A DNA stretch of 34,708 nucleotides, taken from NCBI RefSeq assembly GCF_025993755.1, contig NZ_JAMQHN010000012.1, forward strand, positions 1 through 34,708, written 5' to 3'. A program made the translations under genes and the position numbers. How positions within the stretch are numbered: the first letter of the stretch is position 1; each line of letters begins with the position of its first letter. This document shows positions 16,593-24,748 of the stretch, piece by piece. Origin of the DNA: Thermomonas sp. Its GTDB lineage: Bacteria; Pseudomonadota; Gammaproteobacteria; Xanthomonadales; Xanthomonadaceae. The notes below the pieces were generated by a model, which was not told the origin of the DNA, did no database searches, and saw only the letters and a list, made by a program, of their open reading frames with translations.

Positions 16593-17846
16593 TCAATAAA
16601 GCACCCGCGTCCGCAGCGTTCCCGGGATCGCCGCCAGCGCGTCCCGCAGCGCGCTGGCCTGCGCTTCGTCGGCGGCGACGTCGATCACGACGTAGCCGAC
16701 GTTCGGGTCGGTGCGCAGATACTGCCCGTCGATGTTGAGGGCGTGCTGGCTGAACACGTCGTTGATCCGCGACAGCACGCCCGGGACGTTGCGATGGATG
16801 TGCAGCAGGCGCAGGCTGCCGGGGTGTTCGGGCAGCGTCACCTCGGGGAAATTGACCGCCGAGAGCGTGCTGCCGTTGTCGCTGTAGCGCACCAGCTTGG
16901 CCGCGACCTCGACGCCGATGTTGTCCTGCGCCTCCAGCGTGCTGCCGCCGACGTGCGGGGTCAGGATCACGTTGTCCAGGCCGCGCAGCGGCGAGAGGAA
17001 TTCGTCGCCGTTGGCCTTGGGTTCGACCGGGAACACGTCCACCGCCGCGCCGCCCAGACGGCCCGAGCGCAGCGCCGCGTCCAGCGCCTCGATCACGACC
17101 ACGGTTCCGCGCGCGGCGTTGATCAGATGCGCGCCGGCCTTCATCCTGGCGATCTGCGCCGCGCCGATCATCCATTGGGTGGACGGAGTTTCCGGCACGT
17201 GCAGGGTGACGATGTCGGCGCGTTCGAGCAGGTCGTCCAGCCCCGCCGCCGGCTGCGCGTTGCCCAACGCCAGCTTGGTCTCGATGTCGTGGAACAGTAC
17301 CCGCATCCCGAGCGCTTCGGCCAGCACGCCGACCTGGGTGCCGATGTGGCCGTAGCCGATGATGCCCAGGGTCTTGCCGCGCACCTCGTGGCTGCCGGCG
17401 GCCGATTTGCTCCAGCCGCCGCGATGGCACTGTGCGTTCTTCTGCGGGATGCCGCGCGCCAGCAGGATGGCCTGCGCGATGACCAGTTCGGCCACCGAAC
17501 GGGTGTTGGAATAGGGTGCGTTGAAGACCGGGATGCCGGCCAGTTCGGCGGACTCCAGATCGACCTGGTTGGTGCCGATGCAGAAACAGCCGATCGCGAC
17601 CAGACGCTTGGCCTGCGCCAGGACTTCGGCGGTCAGCTGGGTGCGCGAGCGCAGCCCGACGATGTGGGCCTCGGCGATCCGCGCCTTGAGTTCGTCTTCC
17701 GGCAGCGCCTTGGCGTGGTATTCGATCTGGCTGTAGCCGGCTGCCTCGAAGGTCTCGACCGCGGTCTGGCTGACCCCCTCCAGCAGCAGCACGCGGATGT
17801 CCTGTTTCGGAAACGAGGTCTTCGGAGGGGACATGCGGGTGGACAT
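16593..17846 (-). CDS. serA: D-3-phosphoglycerate dehydrogenase
   Basis: First enzyme of serine synthesis: oxidises D-3-phosphoglycerate to 3-phosphohydroxypyruvate with NAD+. At 417 residues it matches the E. coli type. The catalytic and NAD domains show GIIGYGHIGTQVG (dinucleotide fold), INAARGTVV (catalytic Arg), FPVEP (Glu) and LTPHVGGSTLEAQ (His). A C-terminal ACT domain (about 345-417) with HRNVPGVLSRINDVF suggests serine feedback control. ATG 17846 and ATG 17834 are both plausible, with no Shine-Dalgarno at either. A TATAGT hexamer at 17867-17872 could be its -10. It is divergent from a D-2-hydroxyglutarate dehydrogenase, which fits the known SerA side reaction from 2-oxoglutarate to D-2-hydroxyglutarate. 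Confidence 0.96.
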   Translation of the reverse strand: MSTRMSPPKTSFPKQDIRVLLLEGVSQTAVETFEAAGYSQIEYHAKALPEDELKARIAEAHIVGLRSRTQLTAEVLAQAKRLVAIGCFCIGTNQVDLESAELAGIPVFNAPYSNTRSVAELVIAQAILLARGIPQKNAQCHRGGWSKSAAGSHEVRGKTLGIIGYGHIGTQVGVLAEALGMRVLFHDIETKLALGNAQPAAGLDDLLERADIVTLHVPETPSTQWMIGAAQIARMKAGAHLINAARGTVVVIEALDAALRSGRLGGAAVDVFPVEPKANGDEFLSPLRGLDNVILTPHVGGSTLEAQDNIGVEVAAKLVRYSDNGSTLSAVNFPEVTLPEHPGSLRLLHIHRNVPGVLSRINDVFSQHALNIDGQYLRTDPNVGYVVIDVAADEAQASALRDALAAIPGTLRTRVLY

Positions 17847-17919
17847 CTGCAGAGGTATTGAAAGCGACTATAGCCAGAACGGCGGCGTTATTGTTGCGCT
17901 GCGTCATGCTATTTTGCAC

Positions 17920-17933
17920 CCGGCATATGCCGG
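17920..17933. promoter_or_regulatory. Perfect 14-base palindrome in the serA / D2HGDH divergent region
   Basis: CCGGCATATGCCGG is a perfect palindrome about midway between the divergent starts (17846 and 17988). It could be an operator for one or both genes. No protein is assigned. Confidence 0.35.
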
Positions 17934-17987
17934 CGGAGCACGGATAACCGCCGATCGTTCCGACCCTTGACAGCCTGAGTTGCCGCC

Positions 17988-19376
17988 ATGTCCGATTCCC
18001 ACCTCCTTTCGCTGCAGGCCGCACTGCCGACGCTACGGCTGCTGACCGATGCGGCCGACCTGGAGCACTACGGGCGCGACTGGACCCGGCGCTGGGCGCC
18101 GGCGCCGATGGCGATCGCGCTGCCCGACAGCGTGGAGGAGGTGCAGGCCATCGTGCGCTGGGCCAACGCCGAGAACATGGCGATCGTGCCTTCCGGCGGC
18201 CGGACCGGGCTGTCGGGCGGGGCGGTGGCCGCGCGCGGCGAGCTGGTGGTCAGCACCGCCCGGCTGAACCGGGTGCTCGGTTTCGATCCGGTCGACCGCA
18301 TCCTTGCCGTGCAGGCCGGCGTGCCGCTGCAGCGCGTCCACGAGGCGGCGCGCAGCCACGGTCTGCAGTACCCGGTGGATTTCGCGGCGCGCGGCTCCTG
18401 CAGCATCGGCGGCACTCTGGCCACCAACGCCGGCGGTATCCGGGTGGTGCGCCATGGCAACACCCGGCACTGGGTCGCCGGTCTGAAGCTGGTGACCGGC
18501 AGCGGCGAACTGATGGATCTGGGGCGTGGACTGGTCAAGGATTCCAGCGGCTACGACCTGCGGCATCTGGCGATCGCTTCCGAAGGCACGCTGGGCATCA
18601 TCGTCGAGGCCAGCCTGCGCCTGACCGATCCGCCGCCGCCGACCAGCGTGATGCTGCTGGCGCTGCCGTCCTTCGAAGCCCTGATGCAGGTCTTTGCGGC
18701 GTTCCGGGCGCGACTTGAGCTGCAGGCGTTCGAGTTCTTCACGGATCTCGCCTTGAAGCACGTGCTGGCGCATGGCGCCCAGCCGCCGTTCGCGCAGGCG
18801 CATCCGTTCTACGTGGTGACGGAATTCGCTTGCGACGCCGCCATTGAGGCCGGTGCGCTGGCGGCGTTCGAGCAATGTCTGGAGCAGGGACTGGCCAGCG
18901 ATGGCGTGCTTGCCGCCAGCGAGGCGCAGGCGGCACAGCTGTGGCGGCTGCGCGAAGGCATCACCGAAAGCATCGCCAGATATCTTCCCTACAAGAACGA
19001 CGTCGTGGTGCGGGTGTCGGCGATGCCGGCGTTCCTGCGCGAGACACAGGCGCTGCTGGCCGAGGCCTACCCGCAATTCGAAGTGGTCTGGTTCGGCCAC
19101 ATCGGCGATGGCAACCTGCACATCAATGTCCTGAAGCCGGAATCCATGGCGCAGGACGCCTTCGTGGCCGACTGCGAAAACGTGACCGCGCTGCTGGCGC
19201 AGATCCTGCAGGCGCATGGCGGCAGCATATCCGCCGAGCACGGCATCGGGCTGGTCAAGAAACCGTATCTGTCCTGCACCCGCAGCGCCGCAGAAATCGC
19301 GGCGATGCGCGGGATCAAGGCGGCGCTGGATCCGAAAGGGATCATGAATCCGGGAAAGGTGTTCGATGCGGAGTGA
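17988..19376 (+). CDS. FAD-binding oxidoreductase, probable D-2-hydroxyglutarate dehydrogenase
   Basis: Flavoprotein of the GlcD/VAO family, 462 residues. The FAD domain carries PSGGRTGLSGGAV and GSCSIGGTLATNAGG; the C-terminal domain carries WFGHIGDGNLHINV and SAEHGIGLVKK, ending DPKGIMNPGKVF. The family includes D-lactate, glycolate and D-2-hydroxyglutarate dehydrogenases. Divergence from serA favours D-2-hydroxyglutarate, because in Pseudomonas stutzeri this enzyme is adjacent to serA and removes D-2-hydroxyglutarate made by SerA, driving serine synthesis. Substrate assignment is by context; the flavoprotein family is certain. No Shine-Dalgarno is evident at ATG 17988. Confidence 0.9.
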   Translation: MSDSHLLSLQAALPTLRLLTDAADLEHYGRDWTRRWAPAPMAIALPDSVEEVQAIVRWANAENMAIVPSGGRTGLSGGAVAARGELVVSTARLNRVLGFDPVDRILAVQAGVPLQRVHEAARSHGLQYPVDFAARGSCSIGGTLATNAGGIRVVRHGNTRHWVAGLKLVTGSGELMDLGRGLVKDSSGYDLRHLAIASEGTLGIIVEASLRLTDPPPPTSVMLLALPSFEALMQVFAAFRARLELQAFEFFTDLALKHVLAHGAQPPFAQAHPFYVVTEFACDAAIEAGALAAFEQCLEQGLASDGVLAASEAQAAQLWRLREGITESIARYLPYKNDVVVRVSAMPAFLRETQALLAEAYPQFEVVWFGHIGDGNLHINVLKPESMAQDAFVADCENVTALLAQILQAHGGSISAEHGIGLVKKPYLSCTRSAAEIAAMRGIKAALDPKGIMNPGKVFDAE

Positions 19377-19393
19377 AGCGCTTGCGGTTGTCG

Positions 19394-19422
19394 CTGACCG
19401 GCATCGACGATTGGACTAGAAT
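19394..19422 (+). promoter_or_regulatory. Promoter upstream of the WecA-like gene
   Basis: CTGACC (19394-19399), a 17-base spacer and TAGAAT (19417-19422). It would give a leader of about 130 bases before the preferred GTG at 19559. Apart from this, 19377-19558 shows nothing I recognise. Confidence 0.5.
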
Positions 19423-19558
19423 CGGAACCCACGTCGGATCAGGCGTGGACGCGTTTGGTCTGCTGGCGTGCTGTTCATGGCGCGCGACGACGCCGGTTTG
19501 GCCGACGTTGTCCGGGTTTGCTCCGATGAAGTCGCGATGCGAATCGCGGGGGTCTTGC

Positions 19559-20698
19559 GTGCTGAAAGGGTTCGATCCTGTCGCTGCCATTCTGGCATTC
19601 CTGATCACGGCGGGGGTGATGTGCCTGCTGCGGCCGGTCGCGCATCGGTTGGATCTGCTGGATCATCCCCAGGGGCGCAAGGATCACGCCGCGCCAACGC
19701 CCGTGACGGGCGGCCTTGCCATCTTCATCGGTTGCGTGGCCGCCTTCTTTCTGTTCCAGAGCTCCGCCAGCGATGGACTGCGTGCGTTCAGCGCTGCGGC
19801 CCTGCTGCTGGTCGTGGTGGGGCTCTGGGACGACATGCGCGACGTGCGCTGGTACTGGCGCATCCTGGCGCAGGTGGTCGCGGCGCTGATCATCATTTTC
19901 TGGGGCGGCGTCCGGGTAGAGCAGATCGGTCCGGTGTTCGGTCTGCCGGAACTCTCGCTGGGCTGGCTGTCGGTGCCATTCACGGTGTTCGCCACGGTCG
20001 GCATCATCAATGCGATGAACATGATCGACGGTGCCGATGGGCAGGCGGGGCTGCTGGGTCTGGCCGCCCTGGCAATGCTGATGATGGCTTCCCTCTACGC
20101 GGGCAACACGCTGCTGGCCGAACGGGTATCGGTGCTGGCAGGTGGACTGGCGGGATTCTTGATCTGGAACCTGCGCCTGCCGTGGCGACCGCGCGCCAGC
20201 GCTTTCCTCGGCAATGCCGGCAGCGCCTTGCTGGGTCTGGTCATCGCCTGGGTGAGTTTCCGACTGACCCAGAACCCGGGGCATCCGGTGAATCCGGTGC
20301 TGGCGCTGTGGCTGCTGCCGATCCCGGTGATGGATTGCCTCGTGGTCAGCGTGCGGCGGATGCGTCAGGGGCGTTCGCCGTTCTTCGCCGACCGCAGCCA
20401 CATCCACCACATCCTGCAGGATGCCGGTTTCGGGCCGACCCGCGCCGCCCTGCACCTGACCTGGTTCAGCCTGCTGTGCGGGTTGGCGGTGGGGCAGGCG
20501 ATGCGCATGGACGTCCCCAATCCCGTGTTGCTGGCGTTGTTCGTGTTGCTTTGCCTGGGGTGGTACGCACTGACCAGTCGGCGGGAACGGGCGGTGGCGT
20601 TGTTCAGCAGGCTTCGGCGCGCGCACCCGGCGCCGGCGCGTGCGGAGATCGAACCGCAGGCTGCGCCCGTGCCCGAACGTTCCGATCGCTCAGCATGA
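19559..20698 (+). CDS. WecA/MraY-like undecaprenyl-phosphate glycosyl-1-phosphate transferase
   Basis: Integral membrane enzyme that transfers a sugar-1-phosphate (GlcNAc-1-P in WecA) from UDP-sugar to undecaprenyl phosphate, starting a lipid-linked glycan. At about 379 residues with some ten or eleven membrane segments, it carries the family motifs: GLWDDMRD (catalytic DD pair), NAMNMIDGADGQAG, FLGNAGSALLG, and SHIHHIL, the WecA-type carbohydrate-recognition histidines that distinguish this group from MraY. GTG 19559 is preferred, with a G-rich stretch seven bases upstream; ATG 19526 in frame is possible. No other O-antigen or polysaccharide gene is adjacent. The C-terminal tail (about 345-379) is hydrophilic and proline-rich. 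Confidence 0.9.
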   Translation: MLKGFDPVAAILAFLITAGVMCLLRPVAHRLDLLDHPQGRKDHAAPTPVTGGLAIFIGCVAAFFLFQSSASDGLRAFSAAALLLVVVGLWDDMRDVRWYWRILAQVVAALIIIFWGGVRVEQIGPVFGLPELSLGWLSVPFTVFATVGIINAMNMIDGADGQAGLLGLAALAMLMMASLYAGNTLLAERVSVLAGGLAGFLIWNLRLPWRPRASAFLGNAGSALLGLVIAWVSFRLTQNPGHPVNPVLALWLLPIPVMDCLVVSVRRMRQGRSPFFADRSHIHHILQDAGFGPTRAALHLTWFSLLCGLAVGQAMRMDVPNPVLLALFVLLCLGWYALTSRRERAVALFSRLRRAHPAPARAEIEPQAAPVPERSDRSA

Positions 20699-20787
20699 GG
20701 AAATCGGCAGCGCAGCTCAAGAAGGTTGGCAGGCAACGGCATTGGGCGTTGTCGTGCGGTTCCAGGCCGTTGGAATCGACCGTATGA
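20695..20787 (+). CDS. Possible 30-residue coupled small ORF
   Basis: A very short frame whose ATG overlaps the WecA-like stop (ATGA) and whose stop overlaps the next ATG (ATGA at 20784-20787). The peptide is basic (about eight Lys/Arg/His) with no recognised motif. It has no ribosome site of its own, so translation would depend on coupling. It could be chance; recorded because both overlaps are exact. Confidence 0.2.
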   Translation: MRKSAAQLKKVGRQRHWALSCGSRPLESTV

Positions 20788-20936
20788 GTTGGATCGCAAT
20801 CGCGCTGCTCGTCGTCGGCGTCTGGCTCGCGATCAAGGTTGTCGATGCGCTGCTCAAGCTGGCGTTCTGGGGCGTGGCGCTAGTGGGTGCCTACTGGTTC
20901 CTGGCACCGCTGATGGATTGGCCCTGGCCGTTTTGA
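20784..20936 (+). CDS. Small hypothetical membrane protein
   Basis: A 50-residue protein that is almost all membrane: one or two hydrophobic segments (AIALLVVGVWLAI and LAFWGVALVGAYWFLAPL) and a tryptophan-rich end (MDWPWPF). No soluble domain or known family. ATG 20784 is chosen because the hydrophobic region begins right after it. It follows the WecA-like gene on the same strand and could share its transcript. Function unknown. Confidence 0.55.
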   Translation: MSWIAIALLVVGVWLAIKVVDALLKLAFWGVALVGAYWFLAPLMDWPWPF

Positions 20937-20998
20937 GCGGATCCGGAAGGGGTTTTCGACGCGGTTGAACGCGGGAAAATGCGGCCGGAACCCCGGTC

Positions 20999-22813
20999 TC
21001 AACCGTCGCGTGGTTTGCGTCCGCGTGGGCTAGGCGGGCGGCGTTTGCCCGCGCCGGCCGCGCGGTCGTCATCGGTGGCGGGGCGCATCCGCAGCGGTTG
21101 GCCGGCCACGCGCACTTTCTTCAGGTGGGCCAGGAGCTCGTGCGGCATGCCTTCCGGCAGATCGACCAGCGCATGGTCGTCGCGGATGTCGATGCGGCCG
21201 ATGTAGCGGCTTTCCAGATCGGCTTCGTTGGCGATCGCGCCGACGATATTGCCTGGCTGGACGCCGTGCCGGTGGCCAACTTCGATCCGGAACGTCTGCA
21301 TCGGGAAGTCGGGCGCGGGGCGTTCGCGGGGCGGGCGCGGCGGCGATGCCTGCCGCGGATGGTCGCCTTCCTGACGTGCCTTTGGGCCTGCAGCATCGCG
21401 GAGTCGGCGGCGGGCGTCTGGCTCGGGCCCGTCGTCGCGATGGCGGCGGTCCTGCGGAGGCTGGAACGTCCGCTCCGGCTGGGCCGGCTGCGGCAGCAGC
21501 AGCGGCGTCTTGCCTTGCACGAGCTTGGCCAGGGCCGCCGCGATTTCCGCCATCGGAACGTTCCGTTCGTTCTCGAAGCGCTCCACCAGTTCGCGGAACA
21601 CCGTCAGGTCCTCGCTGCCGAGCGCGGCATCGATCTTTTCGAGGAACTTCGCCACCCGGCGCGCGTTGACCGCATCGACGCTGGGCAATGTCATCGGCTC
21701 GATGGTCTGGCGAGTGGCGCGTTCGATCGCGCGCAACATGCCGCGCTCGCGCGGAGCCACGAACAGGATCGCCTCGCCGCTGCGGCCGGCGCGCCCGGTC
21801 CGGCCGATGCGGTGGACGTAGCTTTCGGTGTCGTAGGGGATGTCGTAATTGAGGACGTGGCTGATGCGCTCCACGTCCAGCCCGCGGGCGGCGACGTCGG
21901 TGGCGACCAGTACGTCGATCTGGCCGTCCTTGAGCCTGCCGATGGTGCGCTCCCGGGTTTTCTGTTCGACGTCGCCGTTGATCGCCGCCGCCGAGAATCC
22001 GCGCGCCGCGAGTTTGTCGGCCAGTTCCTCGGTAGCCTGCTTGGTCCGTGCGAACACGATCATTGCCTCGAACGGCTCGGCCTCCATGATCCGGGTCAAT
22101 GCGTCGAGCTTGTTGATGCCGCTGACCATCCAGTAGCGCTGGCGGATCCCGGCGGCGGTGGCGGTCTGTGCCTTGATCGCCACTTCCACCGGCTCGCGCA
22201 GATGGGCCTTGGCGATGCGCCGGATCGGCGCCGGCATGGTGGCCGAGAAGAGGGCGACCTGGCGGGTTTCGGGGGTGCTTTTCAACACCGTCTCGACGTC
22301 ATCGATGAAGCCCATGCGCAACATTTCATCGGCTTCATCGAGCACCAGCAGGCGCAGTTGCGACAGGTCCAGGGTGCCGCGCTGGAGATGGTCGATCACC
22401 CGCCCCGGCGTGCCGACCACGACGTGAACGCCGCGCCGCAGCGCGTGCAGCTGGGGGCCGTAGCCCTGGCCGCCGTAGATCGGCAGGATCTGGAAGCCGG
22501 GAATGTGCTTGGCGTAGGTCTGGAACGCTTCGGCGACCTGGATCGCCAATTCGCGCGTCGGCGCCAGCACCAGCACCTGCGGCTTGCCCGGCGTCGGATC
22601 CAGGCGTGCCAGCGCGGGCAGGGCGAAGGCGGCGGTCTTGCCGGTTCCGGTCTGGGCCTGGCCGATGACGTCCTTGCCCGCCAGAAGCGGCGGAATGGTG
22701 GCCGCCTGGATCGGGCTGGGCGATTCGTAGCCAACGTCGCGCAGCGCGGCCAGCAAGGGTTCGGGCAGGCCGAAGGCGGTGAACGGGGGCAGCGGGTCGT
22801 GATCGGCGCTCAT
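20999..22813 (-). CDS. deaD: DEAD-box ATP-dependent RNA helicase (DeaD/CsdA type) with DbpA RNA-binding domain
   Basis: RNA helicase of 604 residues, probably acting in ribosome assembly or mRNA turnover. Helicase motifs in order: SPIQAATIP (Q), AQTGTGKT (I), PTRELA (Ia), TPGR (Ib), DEAD (II, in VLDEADEMLRMGF), SAT (III), then ARGLD (V) and HRIGRTGRAG (VI). A long linker (about 455-520) is rich in Pro, Arg and Gln. A DbpA/CsdA-type RNA-binding domain follows (about 525-585, FRIEVGHRHGVQPGNIVGAI), then a basic tail. CsdA of E. coli is about 630 residues with the same layout. ATG 22813 has AAGG four bases upstream. A TAGAAT at 22854-22859 is the likely -10. Confidence 0.94.
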   Translation of the reverse strand: MSADHDPLPPFTAFGLPEPLLAALRDVGYESPSPIQAATIPPLLAGKDVIGQAQTGTGKTAAFALPALARLDPTPGKPQVLVLAPTRELAIQVAEAFQTYAKHIPGFQILPIYGGQGYGPQLHALRRGVHVVVGTPGRVIDHLQRGTLDLSQLRLLVLDEADEMLRMGFIDDVETVLKSTPETRQVALFSATMPAPIRRIAKAHLREPVEVAIKAQTATAAGIRQRYWMVSGINKLDALTRIMEAEPFEAMIVFARTKQATEELADKLAARGFSAAAINGDVEQKTRERTIGRLKDGQIDVLVATDVAARGLDVERISHVLNYDIPYDTESYVHRIGRTGRAGRSGEAILFVAPRERGMLRAIERATRQTIEPMTLPSVDAVNARRVAKFLEKIDAALGSEDLTVFRELVERFENERNVPMAEIAAALAKLVQGKTPLLLPQPAQPERTFQPPQDRRHRDDGPEPDARRRLRDAAGPKARQEGDHPRQASPPRPPRERPAPDFPMQTFRIEVGHRHGVQPGNIVGAIANEADLESRYIGRIDIRDDHALVDLPEGMPHELLAHLKKVRVAGQPLRMRPATDDDRAAGAGKRRPPSPRGRKPRDG

Positions 22814-22853
22814 GGTGCCTTGGGGCGAAATCGCCGAAGTCGGACGTGCGCGC

Positions 22854-22859
22854 ATTCTA
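22854..22859 (-). promoter_or_regulatory. -10 box for the DEAD-box helicase gene
   Basis: TAGAAT on the minus strand, 40 bases before the ATG; no convincing -35. The gap 22814-23078 otherwise shows nothing I can name. Confidence 0.4.
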
Positions 22860-23078
22860 CCCGGGTCGCGGTTGGCGGCCGTGATCGGACGCCGGACGTG
22901 GACGGCTGGAGCTTGCTCCCCCAGCCAGTACCCGCGACCCGGACGGGCCGTCAGTTCGGGAAACACCCCGGCGGCAAGACGCCGATCCGCGTGCTTCTCA
23001 AACCGTCCACTTCAAGGATCCAGGAATCCCGGCGACTGTCGAGATATGCCCTGTCTTGCCGTGGAATCCGGCGAAGGT

Positions 23079-24524
23079 TCAATCGTGCCGATTGGCCGCC
23101 GCGTGCTCGGCAACCACCCGTGCGACGCAGCCCGTCACGGCCTTGCCCATCGGGATGTGCAGGAACTCGTTCGGGCCATGCGCGTTCGAGTGCGGGCCGA
23201 GCACGCCGGTGATCATGAACTGCGCGTCCGGATACTTCTCGCCGAGCATGCCCATGAACGGGATCGTGCCGCCTTCGCCCATGTACATCGCCGACTTGCC
23301 GAAGAAATCCAGGCTCGACTGCTCGATCGCATCCTCCAGCCACGGGGCCATGGCTGGTGCGTTCCAGCCGGTGCTGGCCTTTTCCAGATGCAGGGTGATG
23401 CGTGCGCCGTAGGGCGGATCCTTCAGCAGGGCTTCCTGCAGCAGCTCGCCGCCGCGCTTGCCGTCCAGGGTCGGCGGCAGGCGCAGGCTGAGCTTGAGCG
23501 AGGTGGACGGGCGCAGCACGTTGCCGGCCGACGCCAGCGGCGGCAGGCCATCGGCCCCCGTGATCGACAGCGCAGGGCGCCAGGTGCGGTTGAGCACCAG
23601 CTCGACGCGATCCGTACCCATCGGCGACATGCCGGGAAGGAACGGGAACTTGCTGAACACCTCGTCGCCCAGCGCTTCGGCCATTTTCCGGGCCTGCTGC
23701 AGGCGATCGGCGGGAATTTCGACGTGCATGGCGTCGATCAGGATCTTGCCGCTGCCGGCGTCCTCGATGCGCGACAACAGTTCGCGCAGGATCCGGAAAC
23801 TGGACGGAACGATCCCGGATGCATCGCCGGAGTGCACGCCTTCCGAGAGCACTTCGACGGTGAGGTTGCCGCCCGCCATGCCGCGCAGCGAGGTCGTGCA
23901 CCACAGTTGTTCGTAATTGCCGCAGCCGGAATCGAGGCACACCACCAGCGATGTCTTGCCGATGCGGCTCGACAGATGATCGACATAGGCCGGCAGGTCG
24001 TTGCTGCCGGACTCCTCGCAGGCTTCGATCAGCGCCACGCAGCGCGCATGCGGCGTGCCCTGGGCCTGCAGCGACATGAGCGCGGTCAGCGCTCCGAAGA
24101 TCGCGTAGCCGTCGTCGGCGCCGCCGCGACCGTACAGGCGGTCGCCTTCCAGCACCGGCGTCCACGGCCCCTTGCCCTCGTCCCAGCCGGTCATTTCGGG
24201 CTGCTTGTCGAGGTGGCCGTAGAGCAGTACGCAGTCCTCGTCGCTGCCGCCGTTGAACGCCGGCACTTCGATGAAGATCAGCGGCGTGCGGCCTTCCAGT
24301 CGCACCACTTCGATCCGCATGCCCGCCACCGATTGCGCCCTGGCCCAGCCCTCCAGCAGGGCCACCGCGCGATCCATGTGGCCGTTCTTCACCCAATCGA
24401 CGTCGAACAGCGGCGACTTGTTCGGGATGCGGATGTACTCGACCAGGGTCGGGACGATTTCGCTGTCCCATTTGGCGGCGATGAATTCCCTTGCTCTGGC
24501 GGCATCGAACGGGCTGCTGGACAT
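23079..24524 (-). CDS. M20 family metallopeptidase (dipeptidase)
   Basis: Dinuclear zinc peptidase of 481 residues, related to carnosinase-like dipeptidases. It shows LLYGHLDKQP (His104 ligand, Asp106), GRGGADDGY (bridging Asp), EACEESGSND (catalytic Glu170 and ligand Glu171), a further ligand Asp in VCLDSGCG, and His in LGPHSNAHGPNEF. A dimerisation or lid domain fills about 210-380. No signal peptide, so probably cytoplasmic. ATG 24524 has AAAGGA five bases upstream. A TACAAT at 24556-24561 is its likely -10. It might hydrolyse dipeptides generally, including L-Ala-L-Glu from the salvage locus, but that link is speculation. Confidence 0.93.
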   Translation of the reverse strand: MSSSPFDAARAREFIAAKWDSEIVPTLVEYIRIPNKSPLFDVDWVKNGHMDRAVALLEGWARAQSVAGMRIEVVRLEGRTPLIFIEVPAFNGGSDEDCVLLYGHLDKQPEMTGWDEGKGPWTPVLEGDRLYGRGGADDGYAIFGALTALMSLQAQGTPHARCVALIEACEESGSNDLPAYVDHLSSRIGKTSLVVCLDSGCGNYEQLWCTTSLRGMAGGNLTVEVLSEGVHSGDASGIVPSSFRILRELLSRIEDAGSGKILIDAMHVEIPADRLQQARKMAEALGDEVFSKFPFLPGMSPMGTDRVELVLNRTWRPALSITGADGLPPLASAGNVLRPSTSLKLSLRLPPTLDGKRGGELLQEALLKDPPYGARITLHLEKASTGWNAPAMAPWLEDAIEQSSLDFFGKSAMYMGEGGTIPFMGMLGEKYPDAQFMITGVLGPHSNAHGPNEFLHIPMGKAVTGCVARVVAEHAAANRHD

Positions 24525-24555
24525 GACATTCCTTTGGATTTCGCAACAACTTTGC

Positions 24556-24561
24556 ATTGTA
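24556..24561 (-). promoter_or_regulatory. -10 box for the M20 peptidase
   Basis: TACAAT on the minus strand, 31 bases before the ATG, in a small AT-rich patch. No clear -35. Confidence 0.4.
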
Positions 24562-24570
24562 GCGCGTGAT

Positions 24571-24722
24571 GCCGGAGTCCTGTTTCCGGCTTGCCCCGAC
24601 GGGATCAGACTTTTCCTACCCGTTGTCGGGGTGAAAGTCTGATGCCCTTCGGGCGCCTTCCCGATACCTTGGCTCCATCGCGATGGGCAAGCTGCACTCA
24701 CCGGCCGCAAGACGCGGACCGG
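24571..24722. other. Cluster of inverted repeats upstream of comEA (structured leader or small RNA candidate)
   Basis: Six inverted repeats lie within 152 bases: GCCGGA/TCCGGC (24571-24590); CCCCGAC/GTCGGGG (24594-24600 with 24625-24631); ATCAGACTTT/AAAGTCTGAT (24604-24613 with 24634-24643); GCCC-TTC-GGGC (24644-24654); CCATCGCGATGG (24675-24686); and CCGGCCGC/GCGGaCCGG (24701-24722). The second and third interleave, so they can form alternative structures or a pseudoknot. I could not match the conserved bases of any known riboswitch. The region lies between divergent M20 and comEA genes. Confidence 0.5.
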
Positions 24723-24748
24723 AAGCCACCCACCGCAAGGAGCAAGCC

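Noticed and set aside
16581..17861. Long plus-strand frame over serA
   Set aside because: Shadow of serA, whose motifs are complete on the minus strand.
18875..19558. N-terminal extension of the WecA-like protein
   Set aside because: The upstream in-frame sequence overlaps the D2HGDH gene, is Arg-rich and has no membrane segments; family homology begins near 19559.
21098..24569. Long plus-strand frames opposite the helicase and M20 genes
   Set aside because: Antisense shadows; no domain, ribosome site or sensible composition.
24664..24748. Possible cyclic-di-GMP (GEMM) riboswitch before comEA
   Set aside because: Fragments such as GGGCAAGC and GGAAGCCACC are faintly similar, but the conserved GGGCAAACC and GACGCAAAGCC blocks and GNRA-capped stem are not present in order.
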